Part shown: positions 9,423 to 17,543 of the stretch, one piece after another
How the letters are laid out: each line of letters starts with the position of its first letter
How positions within the stretch are numbered: the first letter of the stretch is position 1
Origin: Phycisphaerae bacterium
Lineage (GTDB): Bacteria > Planctomycetota > Phycisphaerae > UBA1845
Reading direction: 5' to 3'
Length of the DNA: 64,000 bases
Assembly (NCBI GenBank): GCA_029260075.1
Contig: JAJDDY010000033.1
Span: 1-64,000, forward strand
Notes under the pieces: model-generated
What the model was told of the DNA's origin: nothing
What the model saw: the letters and a program-made list of their open reading frames with translations, nothing else
The model's database searches: none
Made by a program: the position numbers and the translations under genes

Positions 9423-10464
9423 ATGCATCGATGGGTTGTCATCACGATCCTGCTTGGTCTGGTCGTCGCAACGGCGTACGGCGACGAAACCCTGCACCGC
9501 TATGAGGGCGATGTCCTTCCCGACGATCCCTCGGCCGGTTGGATCGCCAACAACCCCTGCGATTCACCCTGCACGGAGGGCGTTGCGAACGGGCGATTCT
9601 TCTTTTTCTGGGCCGTGGCGGGCGATTCGGCCAGCTATCGGTTCGACATATCGCGCGACCCCGGTGAACCGGCTCCGCCACTAATCTGGGTCGAATGGCG
9701 CTTTCGCTCCAACCACCCCGCAGGCCCCAACGCGTTCATCTGTGACGCCAGCATCCAAGTTGTTGACGCAAGCGTTGATCAATTGGTGGACATCTACGGT
9801 GACGCGGTCTTCGCGAGCAACGGAATCATTCGCGATCTGGAACTCAATGGGTTCCATACCTATCGCATCGAGAGCCTGCCGAACCTGCAGATCCGCATCT
9901 CGGTGGATGGGCTGATCTTCGCCGACGGTCTTGGAGGGGGGGGGTGGGAATCCCGCCTACGGATTGTTCGGCAGAGGCGGCTGCATCGGCGATCAGATTC
10001 CCAACCAGAGACACGAATGGGATTTCGTGCGTTACGGCACGGTGGCGACCGGCGAAACGATCGTAACCACCGACCCGCCCGTGGGATTCGTCAATCCCGC
10101 TGACTACCCCGGCATCGACCGCTTCACGGTAACGTTCGACGCAGACAATTACGTCTACATCGACGAGATCATCGTCGATACCGACGGCGCCACACCACCC
10201 GTCGTCATCAAGACCCGCCGCCTCGACAACGGCGAGCCCGACACCGTCGAGATCGTCCTCGACCGACCAATGCCCATCGGCAAGACAACCACGTTTACTT
10301 TCAACGACGGCACAACCGAGAACGTGGTCGTCTACACCCTCCGGTCCGGACCTGTCCCCACAGTCTCCCACTGGGGTCTGGTCGTCCTGAGCCTCCTGCT
10401 ACTAACCGCCGCAAGCGTCATCCTGCGTAGATTCCAGGTAGTGAGAAGGCAAGCTGCGCCGTGA
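9423..10464 (+). CDS. IPTL-CTERM surface protein, frameshifted at a G9 tract
   Basis: The first frame starts at ATG 9423 with a signal peptide (MHRWVVITILLGLVVATAYG). It holds a beta-rich secreted domain up to FADGLGGGG, then runs on in a foreign-looking Arg-rich frame to about 10103. The natural continuation (NPAYGLFGRGGCIGDQIPNQ) is in the next frame, from about 9946 to 10464. The switch point is nine consecutive G at 9936-9944; eight G would give one continuous protein of 346 residues. The C-terminus, VPTVSHWGLVVL followed by a hydrophobic helix and Arg-rich tail, is a typical IPTL-CTERM sorting signal, thought to be processed by exosortase-like enzymes. Alternatives are a sequencing error, phase variation at the G tract, or true decay. 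Ligand and function are unknown. Confidence 0.75.
9936..9944 (+). repeat. G9 homopolymer at the frameshift point
   Basis: Nine G in a row, preceded by GGA and followed by TGGG. This is exactly where the reading frame of the IPTL-CTERM protein changes. Confidence 0.9.
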
Positions 10465-10476
10465 ACCATTTCAAGC

Positions 10477-10603
10477 TGTGCCGTGAATCCTTTCTCGGCA
10501 CATGGATGGAGGTGCGAGAAAGGATTCACGCACCAGCATATTCACGCACCAGCATATTCACACACCAGCGTATTCACACACCAGCATATTCACACACCAG
10601 CAT
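10477..10603. repeat. Two R2 hairpins plus a 16-bp tandem repeat
   Basis: Hairpin 10477-10502 has arms TGTGCCG/CGGCACA, and hairpin 10511-10534 has arms GGTGCG/CGCACC with the loop in the opposite orientation. They are separated by TGGATGGA, the same arrangement as at 9189-9246. From 10524 to 10603, ATTCACGCACCAGCAT is repeated five times head to tail; units 3 to 5 carry CACACACC and unit 3 also ends GCGT. The array starts inside the second hairpin, so it seems to have grown from its right arm. Confidence 0.85.
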
Positions 10604-10625
10604 GGCGGGACGGTTTGCGGAAAAC

Positions 10626-11663
10626 CTACGCCGTCGTTGGCGTCAACAGATATTGCAACTCAGCCGGTTCGGCGTCGGCGTTCGCAAGGTTGAACTTCGG
10701 GTCGCAGATTGGGCGGAGCAGGTCGAAGAATAGATCAACCCACTCGCGTTTGATGTCGGCGCGGGATTCCGGCGTGAGTGCATCGGTCATGCGAACGAGC
10801 AGCGGCGCGATGGGGCGCAAACCGATGTCCCAGATGTGCGCGTGATCCTTGGTGACGAACGGCGTGACGTCTTCGATCGTCAGATGGGCTTTGTTGAAAC
10901 GCGATTCCCATTCATTTCGCCCGGCCAATGACGGCCACGTGGCCATCCGTCCTCGGCCGATGATGTCGAGGAAGCGATCGCCGAGTGTGTCGCGATGGCT
11001 TGCAAGCGTATAGCCGCGCATACTGTCGAGCTTGACGTGCAGAACGATCGCGCCGCCCGGCCGCGTGATGCGCGCCAGCTCGGCGAGAAACCCGTCGATG
11101 TCTTTGATCCAATACGCCGCGTTGCAATAGACCGTGTCGAACTCATTGTCGTTGAGCGGTAGGGGCGTGTTGTTGTCGTGTTGTAGCAGTCGACCATACG
11201 TCGAAAGTCGGCCGGCTTTTTCGAGTTGTGAAGCTTTGATATCCGTACCGACGTCGAAGCGGGTTTCCGGCGGCGCTTTGATGGGCGGGCGATACGAGTC
11301 AGCCGCACAGTCGAACATATCCACATGCTCATCGCGCACGCGGTCGAGATGACCCACCGAGGCGAACACGTCGAAGCTCGGGTCGAACGCGCCGCCGCCG
11401 TGTAGGAAGGCGAAGATGCCGTCGCCGCAGGAAAGATCGACGGACGGACTCGTGATCGTGCATTGCGAAAGCGCGGCGCTGCGGAGCGTCATCCAGAATG
11501 CGTTCTCCGGCCGAAGCCAATAGGCCTGTAGAAAACGCCGCAATCGATCTTCCAAAGCGTCCACCGCGTGCATCGTTTCTGATGCCGGGGTGCGGTTCTT
11601 ATCTCGTTCCAAGCGCGGTGGCGTGGGTACGGTTTCGATGATCCCCTGTCGAGCCAAGATCAT
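10626..11663 (-). CDS. Class I SAM-dependent methyltransferase
   Basis: 345 residues. VDLSCGDGIFAFLH is the SAM-binding motif I, and TVYCNAAYWIKDIDGFLAEL followed by ITRPGGAIVLHVKL gives the motif IV and post-motif region typical of Methyltransf_11 enzymes. An N-terminal stretch of about 70 residues and a C-terminal helical part are not assignable. The start overlaps the stop of the deacetylase gene (ATGA, 11660-11663). AGGAGG lies only one base before this ATG, so initiation at the in-frame TTG two codons later is possible. Pairing with a polysaccharide deacetylase suggests modification of a surface glycan or its precursor; the acceptor is unknown. Confidence 0.8.
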   Translation of the reverse strand: MILARQGIIETVPTPPRLERDKNRTPASETMHAVDALEDRLRRFLQAYWLRPENAFWMTLRSAALSQCTITSPSVDLSCGDGIFAFLHGGGAFDPSFDVFASVGHLDRVRDEHVDMFDCAADSYRPPIKAPPETRFDVGTDIKASQLEKAGRLSTYGRLLQHDNNTPLPLNDNEFDTVYCNAAYWIKDIDGFLAELARITRPGGAIVLHVKLDSMRGYTLASHRDTLGDRFLDIIGRGRMATWPSLAGRNEWESRFNKAHLTIEDVTPFVTKDHAHIWDIGLRPIAPLLVRMTDALTPESRADIKREWVDLFFDLLRPICDPKFNLANADAEPAELQYLLTPTTA

Positions 11664-12724
11664 ACCTCCTGTATCGTGGCGTTGACATCAATCGTGTCGA
11701 CGCGGGGTAGGCTCATCGGATCGCACTGTTGCGTGACCAAGTGTCGTTGCGTGGTGAACGCCTGTACGAAACCGGCCTCTTGCGCCGCTATGATCGTGTC
11801 ATCGTCATGGCACCCGAACGGATAGGAAATCGGTCGGCGGTCCGGGCCGAGGCCCGCGTCGAGGATGGCGTGTACTCGGCGCAGGTCACTTTGGCGCTGA
11901 GCGCTTGTCATTCCGGTGTAGGGTTCATGCGTGAACCCGTGGGCACCGATGGTGTGCCCGGTGGACTGCATGGATGAGAGATCGTCCCAACCCAGGTACC
12001 ACCGCTTGGCCCAGCGTGATGGTGACCCGACCTCCGTTTCAAACACCGTATCGACGGCCACGCGGCGAAGGTCAACGGGGAGAACGGCGTTGAGGAGATA
12101 TTTCAAGCGTGCGCGTGTGGGGGGTTCGTAGTGATACATGGCCGTCGCAGCCGCGCCGTCCAACTTGCTGGGCCAGTCGGTGTCAGACTTGTCGCGTTGG
12201 GCGATGGCTTCGATGATCTTGCGTTCCAACGTTGCGTCGTCCATGCGATCGAGCAACAGGTGGATGGCATGGGCGCTGATGAGATGGTGCGACTGGAGCA
12301 CGACGCCGGGAACGAAGAACAGCCCGTGAATGCCTCGTCGGTCGAGGAGCGGAACCACATATTCACCGTGATCAGCCAGTCCGTCGTCGAAGGTGAGGAG
12401 AAAGCTTCGGTCGGGAATGGCCTGCCTCCCGTTCATCCATCCAAACAGTGCGGGCCAATCGATCGGCTCCATGACCTTGCACAACTCGTCCACCTGGTTG
12501 GCGAACGCGTCGACGCTTAAGGCGTGAATTCCTCGGTCGCGTTTCGACCGTTCGTGTATGGTCGCGGAGTGTTGCGGGCGCACGTAGTGATACATGACCA
12601 CAAGGCACTGCGGCCCGCCGCGGTCGGTCGGAAGAGGGTCGACGTTGACGGTAGACGGGTCCAAGCCCATCGTCCCGCCCTCCAAGTCGACACTGCCCGA
12701 ATCTACATTGCCTTTGGTGCCCAT
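11660..12724 (-). CDS. Polysaccharide deacetylase (NodB/CE4 family)
   Basis: 354 residues. The CE4 motifs appear in order: LTFDDGLADHG (motif 1, with catalytic and metal Asp), IGAHGFTHEPYT (motif 2, metal His pair in H..TH form) and ISYPFGCHDDD (motif 3). These enzymes remove N-acetyl groups from GlcNAc-containing polymers using a divalent metal. No clear signal peptide is seen, and the long insert between motifs 1 and 2 (about residues 150-260) is typical of capsule or exopolysaccharide deacetylases rather than chitin deacetylases. The start at 12724 has a weak AAGGG three bases upstream; Met codons further in (for example at 12670) are possible. It is divergent from the hexosaminidase gene at 12945. 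Confidence 0.85.
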   Translation of the reverse strand: MGTKGNVDSGSVDLEGGTMGLDPSTVNVDPLPTDRGGPQCLVVMYHYVRPQHSATIHERSKRDRGIHALSVDAFANQVDELCKVMEPIDWPALFGWMNGRQAIPDRSFLLTFDDGLADHGEYVVPLLDRRGIHGLFFVPGVVLQSHHLISAHAIHLLLDRMDDATLERKIIEAIAQRDKSDTDWPSKLDGAAATAMYHYEPPTRARLKYLLNAVLPVDLRRVAVDTVFETEVGSPSRWAKRWYLGWDDLSSMQSTGHTIGAHGFTHEPYTGMTSAQRQSDLRRVHAILDAGLGPDRRPISYPFGCHDDDTIIAAQEAGFVQAFTTQRHLVTQQCDPMSLPRVDTIDVNATIQEV

Positions 12725-12894
12725 ACGCCCTTATTATCGACTGACGCCTCGCATCACTCGAACCTATCGACGTCGCGGGTCATTTGACGCGGTTCGGTCG
12801 AGGGGAATGATACTGTGGCCGTCGGTTGTCGGCCCGCAAGACGTGCGTGTGTTTGCGGGCTTCCAGGTTCTACGGTGGCGGGTAGGAGTAATGG

Positions 12895-12922
12895 GATCAC
12901 CGGCTGGAAGCCGGTGCCACAC
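12895..12922 (+). repeat. R1 palindrome just before the hexosaminidase start
   Basis: CACCGGCTGGAAGCCGGTG flanked by GAT and CCACAC, followed by TATTCAACGGGCTGC, which resembles the right end of the R1 element. The ATG of the next gene begins 23 bases later, so the palindrome lies in or next to its leader. Confidence 0.85.
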
Positions 12923-12944
12923 GTATTCAACGGGCTGCAAATCA

Positions 12945-14846
12945 ATGGCGCAACAGTTGACCGATGGCATTCAATTACTCCCGCGTCCGAAGCGGGTCGA
13001 GATTGCATCGGACGCGACTCGTTTCCCCGCCGCACCTAGGGTTTGCGTGGACAGCCCGGACTCTCGCGTGCAACGTGCGATTGAGCGATGGCTCGCCTCA
13101 GTTTCGACAAAATCGCCCGCACCGAACGCCTCCCACGACGCGGCGCCTCGGTCGCCTAGCCAGATTGAATCCGTCGTCGTCCGTGAGGATCGTTCCGGCT
13201 GCGAGCATGTCGGCGAATATCGTCTGCGCGTGACGCCAACGGCCATCGAACTCGTCGGCGCATCAGCCGCCGCATGTTTCCACGGGATCCAAACACTTGG
13301 CCAACTCGTCGTCCGGTCTGCACCGTCTATTCGCTGCTGTGCGATCGTCGATTGGCCGGATTTCCCGACGCGCGCGGTTCTCCACGACGTGACCCGAGGC
13401 AAAGTCCCGACCATCGAAACGCTCAAGCTGCTGGCCGATCGGCTGGCTGGACTGAAGATCAATCAGCTACACCTGAACATCGAGCACGCCTATGTCTTCG
13501 GTTTCGATTCGGACATCTGTTTACCCGGCGACGGGTTGACGCCGGACGAGGCCTGCGAGCTGAGTGCGTTTTGCCGTGAACGGTTTATCGACTTGGTTCC
13601 GGCGCTGGCGACGTTCGGGCACATGGGTCGTGTTCTGTCGATGCCGGCGTACCGTCACCTCGCGGAAATCGAAGCTACGAACGAGTGGGCGGACATGAAC
13701 TGGCCGCAGCGTTTGCGCGGGTTTACGCTCGATTGTCGAAACCCCGAGGGTCGCCGCCTCGTTGAGCACATGTGGTCGGATGTCTTGGACGGATTCGACG
13801 GTGCGGTTGTTAACATTTGTGGCGATGAACCGCACGATCTCGGTATGGGCAAGAACCGGGCGGCGTTCGCTGAATGTGGGACGGGTGAAGCTTACGTCGA
13901 GCATATTCTTCGAGCGTACGAGTTCTGCACCGCGCGTGGTCGTCGCGTTCAGGTGTGGGCCGACATTCTCCGCAACCATCCCGAGCTGTTGACGCGGCTG
14001 CCGAGTGATTTGACGCTTCTTCACTGGGGCTATGACGATCCTGACTACGAAGCCACGGCCGGTCTTGTGGACTCCGGTTTGGCGACGATTGTCTGTCCCG
14101 GTACTTCGGGTTGGAAGCGGATCGTCAACGCCATGAACCAAGCCGAGCACAACATCGTTCAGTTCGCGGAGACGGGTCGGCGGTGCGGCGCCGGCGGTCT
14201 GCTCAACACGGACTGGGGCGATCACGGACACTTCAACCTGTTGGGCTGTTCTTGGCATGGCCTTGCCCTCGGTGCGGCGCTGGCGTGGCACGCGTCGCAC
14301 GAAGTGGGTGCGGACTTCGATCGGCGGTTCTCGCGTTGGCTTGTTGGCACGGAAGACACCGCCGGGGTGGCTGCGCTCCGTTGTGCGTCCGCGATGGGCG
14401 GTCGTGCGGAAACGTGGTGCATGATGGGTACGCCGCTCGAACGGATGTGTGACGACTTGAACCTACCATCCATCGAGACCGCTGAGGAGTCGATCGCATC
14501 CGCGAGCGCGTTCCTGGATTGGGTCGACACTATGGGCTTCGGTAGCGCGAGACCGTCCATCGTGGACATGGTTCACTCACATGGCGGAGCGTCTTCGGAT
14601 TGCCGCGACCTTGATGATCTCGCGGTGGCTTGTTGCTTCACGAAGCTCTTCTCGGAAAAGGTCTTACTGGCGCGCGGTGCTAGGCGGATCGACAAAGCCA
14701 ACTGGGTCGACGCGTTGCTCGCCGCGTCGGAACGATACGTGACTTGCTGGAACGCCAGAAACAAACCCTCCGACCTGGACCGTATTATGGTTGTGATTAA
14801 CAACATTGCGGATGACGTGCGGCAGGTTCCTGATGGCGGTGCGTGA
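12945..14846 (+). CDS. Beta-N-acetylhexosaminidase-like protein (GH20)
   Basis: 633 residues from ATG 12945 (MAQQLTDGIQLLPRPKRVE). The frame is open back to 12594, but that part is repeat and antisense of the deacetylase. The N-terminal domain (to about residue 140) has the GH20b pattern: GEYRLRVTPTAIELVGA, then ACFHGIQTLGQLV. The catalytic barrel follows, with RAVLHDVTRGKVPTIETL, HLNIEHAYVFGF, ATFGHMGRVLSMPAY and VVNICGDEPHDLG. The Asp-Glu of GDE is where GH20 enzymes hold the residue that polarises the substrate acetamido group and the general acid. There is no signal peptide, so action may be cytoplasmic. It would release GlcNAc or GalNAc from glycans. The divergent deacetylase also acts on N-acetyl sugars. 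Confidence 0.82.
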   Translation: MAQQLTDGIQLLPRPKRVEIASDATRFPAAPRVCVDSPDSRVQRAIERWLASVSTKSPAPNASHDAAPRSPSQIESVVVREDRSGCEHVGEYRLRVTPTAIELVGASAAACFHGIQTLGQLVVRSAPSIRCCAIVDWPDFPTRAVLHDVTRGKVPTIETLKLLADRLAGLKINQLHLNIEHAYVFGFDSDICLPGDGLTPDEACELSAFCRERFIDLVPALATFGHMGRVLSMPAYRHLAEIEATNEWADMNWPQRLRGFTLDCRNPEGRRLVEHMWSDVLDGFDGAVVNICGDEPHDLGMGKNRAAFAECGTGEAYVEHILRAYEFCTARGRRVQVWADILRNHPELLTRLPSDLTLLHWGYDDPDYEATAGLVDSGLATIVCPGTSGWKRIVNAMNQAEHNIVQFAETGRRCGAGGLLNTDWGDHGHFNLLGCSWHGLALGAALAWHASHEVGADFDRRFSRWLVGTEDTAGVAALRCASAMGGRAETWCMMGTPLERMCDDLNLPSIETAEESIASASAFLDWVDTMGFGSARPSIVDMVHSHGGASSDCRDLDDLAVACCFTKLFSEKVLLARGARRIDKANWVDALLAASERYVTCWNARNKPSDLDRIMVVINNIADDVRQVPDGGA

Positions 14847-15106
14847 ATCTTGGCGCAAGTTCTGTGTCACACCTAGATATTCGGGTTGGCGATGTCCGCT
14901 CCCTCACGGTCGCGGCTCTGATTAGACAAACGCAACCCTACTACTTAGCTGTGACACAGCATTAGTGCTCCGTCACAGGTAGAGCTACGGGTTGGCGAGG
15001 GTATCAGAGCCGTGGGCGCCAGCCCGCGGACCGGTCCCACCGCTAGCGCGGAGGGCTCTGACCGGCGCGACTGGTTCCGGTGGTGCGAGCGGCGACAACC
15101 CGAACA
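14847..15106. repeat. Partial R3 copies between convergent genes
   Basis: CTGTGTCACA (14862-14871) and TGTGACACAG (14950-14959) form a perfect 10-bp inverted repeat around a partial R3 core (CTCCCTCACGGTCGCGGCTC). An R3-type end flanked by TA, GTGCTCCGTCACAG, begins at 14965. The segment from about 14985 to 15060 (GCCAGCCCGCGGACCGG and neighbours) is another GC-rich repeat-like stretch. No gene is seen. Confidence 0.6.
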
Positions 15107-15598
15107 TTAAGGTGTGACGCTGCGCTGGTCTTCGAATGCGACTGGATCGTGCCGTGTTTTGTCGAACCGCAAGTGCGGCGCGAGACGGGCCACGGTCTTG
15201 GGGCCGATGCCGCGGACTTTCGCGAGGTCGGCGGCGGAGCGAAAGACCGAGCCGTGCTCCGCGTCGCCGTTCTTCGATCCCACGGCATCGCGGTATCGAG
15301 TGATTTCGTTGGCCAGTGTCGGCCCGATTTCCGGAAGGGCGACGAGTTCCCACCATTGGGCCGTGTTGGGGTTCACGCCGCTTCGAAGCGCACCGGGATT
15401 CGATCCGGCGTTTGGCAGGATAAGCTCCGCACCGGCGATGGCTGTTAGGGCGAGTCCGAGCATGACCACGAGCGGAATCGCGCGGTCATTGTGGTGGTGA
15501 CTGAGTCGGCGGGGTGGTGCGGGCGATTCGCGTTGTGTCGGCTGTGTTGCTTGCTTCGATATGTCGGTGGGGGCTTGGAATCCAGCCGCGCCGGCCAT
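15107..15598 (-). CDS. ComEA-like helix-hairpin-helix protein with membrane anchor
   Basis: 163 residues. After a polar N-terminus comes one membrane segment (about residues 42-60, IPLVVMLGLALTAIAGAEL). A ComEA-type DNA-binding module follows, made of two helix-hairpin-helix motifs: VNPNTAQWWELVALPEIGPT and FRSAADLAKVRGIGPKTVAR. ComEA proteins bind incoming double-stranded DNA at the outer face of the inner membrane during natural transformation; similar short proteins of unknown role are common. The start codon overlaps the stop of the upstream GH10-like gene (TGATG), so it is translationally coupled to a protein of unrelated type. No other competence gene is in the window. Confidence 0.8.
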   Translation of the reverse strand: MAGAAGFQAPTDISKQATQPTQRESPAPPRRLSHHHNDRAIPLVVMLGLALTAIAGAELILPNAGSNPGALRSGVNPNTAQWWELVALPEIGPTLANEITRYRDAVGSKNGDAEHGSVFRSAADLAKVRGIGPKTVARLAPHLRFDKTRHDPVAFEDQRSVTP

Positions 15599-17115
15599 CA
15601 GGCCGAGGGGCCGCGCGACGCCGTTCGCGCAGCGCCGAGAACGTCTTGGCGGATACGGGCGAACTCGTCGAAGGCGGGCTTGGGGGTAAGGTCGGCGCGA
15701 AGCAGACCGCCGCTGGGAACGACCTGCGTCTCATGGTCAGCCAAGCTTGGCCAGGATACCGATTCGATGAACGGTTTGCTCAACGCCACCTCGACGAATC
15801 GTTTCAGCCACTCGGACTGTAGGGGTTCACTCCACGGCTTTCGCCAGACGCCGCCGCCGAGCGCCGCGTCGTTGGTGTCGCCGCCGTTCGGCGTTGGCGA
15901 CGAGGGCACCTGTACGGCCGTAATGTGTAGCGGCTTGCCCAGCTTGGCGAACTGATCGAGCAGCGAAGAAATCTGGAACATGTCGCGGACGTACATGCCG
16001 TCGAGCGCAGGGCCGAAGTGAAACTGCAGACCGAAGGCGTCGAAGCTGACGCCGCTTTGCACGGTCATGTCGGCGTAGAGCATGGGCGGAATCGTGCGCT
16101 GGTTTCGGGCGTAGTATTCTCCCCAGGGCGCGACCATGTCGACGATGGCGGTGCTTTGGGGGGCGGCTTGCTTCGTCAACGCCGCGGTCATTCGCGTGAG
16201 CTCCATGAGTTGTTCAAAGTTGAACGTGAAGCAATTGTTGGCGTGGATGCCGCTGATGACGTCCCAGGTCTGTATGTGTTGACCATAGCGATTGATGACG
16301 CGGCGAACGTGCTCGAACGCCAGATCGCGAATGGTGTCGAAATCGTGCTCCCAGATGTATAGCCAATCGGGAACGGTCTGCTCGTGGAATGAGAGCAGCG
16401 ACGATCCCTTTAGTGGAACGCCACGCTTGCTGAGCAACTCGACCCAGCGATCCAGATAGGTCCAGTCGAAGTTTTGCTCGCTGGATTCGATGTCACGCCA
16501 AACGATCGGTAGCGTGACGAAATCGAACGCAGACGCGAGACGCTCGCGCAGCGCTTCAGTCGGTTGTTCGGCGGGGACTGCACAGCCGAACACGTGTGGC
16601 CCCCATGCGCCGATAAGCTTTCGTCGTGCGAGCAGGGCCTCTGAATGGAAATGGCTGATTCGGTCGCTCACCTCGACCGCTTGAGCCAAGGAGCGATCTC
16701 CAAGTGCAGCCGCCTCGGCAGGCGTTTCGGCTTGGAGGGCGGAAATCAGTGTTTCCTGCGCTTCGCGAAACATCGTCGCCACGTCCTCGATACCGGTAAA
16801 ATCGAGCAGTCCCCAGTCTTCCAGCTTGTGGTGGATGCGCATCAGGCGAGCGCGGGCGAGTTCGACTTGCAGTAGATAAGGATTCTCACGTTCGGGAACC
16901 CGGACGGTCTCGATCAGCAAAGTGCCGGCGCCTTCGATAGCCCACGGGATGGCGAGGCCGGCGGGTCCCGCTGCGCGTTTCTTGCATTGGATGATCCCGT
17001 CTTGGAACGTGATTTCCGCGCGCAGCGGCACGTCGTCGGAACCGACGATGTAGGCACCGGACAGGTCGACCCTTGGAGCCGGTTGACCGTTCTCATAGAC
17101 TGCATAGGAAAGCAT
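15598..17115 (-). CDS. GH10-like protein lacking both catalytic glutamates
   Basis: 505 residues from ATG 17115, preceded by AGGG at 6 bases. Residues 1-160 form a beta-rich N-terminal domain (LSGAYIVGSDDVPLRAEITF). The rest resembles a family 10 xylanase barrel: FDFVTLPIVWRDIE, LKGSSLLSFHEQTVPDWL, then TWDVISGIHANNCF and KPLHITAVQVP. In GH10 enzymes the acid/base sits in DVVNE and the nucleophile in ITELD. Here those places read DVISG and ITAVQ, so both Glu are missing. The protein may bind glycan without cutting it or use other chemistry. There is no signal peptide. Similar catalytically altered GH10-like proteins are, to my knowledge, common in planctomycetes. Confidence 0.75.
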   Translation of the reverse strand: MLSYAVYENGQPAPRVDLSGAYIVGSDDVPLRAEITFQDGIIQCKKRAAGPAGLAIPWAIEGAGTLLIETVRVPERENPYLLQVELARARLMRIHHKLEDWGLLDFTGIEDVATMFREAQETLISALQAETPAEAAALGDRSLAQAVEVSDRISHFHSEALLARRKLIGAWGPHVFGCAVPAEQPTEALRERLASAFDFVTLPIVWRDIESSEQNFDWTYLDRWVELLSKRGVPLKGSSLLSFHEQTVPDWLYIWEHDFDTIRDLAFEHVRRVINRYGQHIQTWDVISGIHANNCFTFNFEQLMELTRMTAALTKQAAPQSTAIVDMVAPWGEYYARNQRTIPPMLYADMTVQSGVSFDAFGLQFHFGPALDGMYVRDMFQISSLLDQFAKLGKPLHITAVQVPSSPTPNGGDTNDAALGGGVWRKPWSEPLQSEWLKRFVEVALSKPFIESVSWPSLADHETQVVPSGGLLRADLTPKPAFDEFARIRQDVLGAARTASRGPSA

Positions 17116-17543
17116 GCGAGGCCCTTGGATGACCGCACGATTCATCAACCCGTCGCCGGCGACTGCCGGGCAGGCCTCAATCAACCGCTCCCCGCACTCC
17201 TCAGCCGGGTGCTCGCCACATTATGGCGAATTGTTCCGGTGACGTCGAGGCTGTGGCGGTCTCTTTTTCCGACCGGTCGATATTGGGCGAGTGGCGCCCT
17301 GCGGAACCGGTCGACGCACCTGTCGGAATTGATGTAGATCGGGTATAAAGTCGGCCGTTCTGTGCTAGGAACACGACGTGACTGTTCGCACTGGATTCAG
17401 GGACGGCGCGAGGTTTTCCTGGGCGTGCGGGCTGGTTCGAGACCGTTGCCCGCTCGTGAGACTCGGATTAACCCCGATCATTGGATCGTTGTTTCCAGAT
17501 CGGATCGCTACGGTGACGAGATCAAGCACAAGGAGTTTGGCTT
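17116..17543. other. Divergent intergenic region upstream of purC
   Basis: 428 bases between two divergent genes. No open frame with recognisable content, no repeat family member and no clear promoter pair were found. Confidence 0.4.

Noticed and set aside
10524-10603. Possible CRISPR-like array
   Set aside because: The 16-bp units are directly adjacent without spacers and no cas genes are present.
12594-12944. N-terminal extension of the GH20 protein
   Set aside because: It is antisense to the deacetylase gene and includes translated R1 repeat; the GH20 pattern starts right after ATG 12945.
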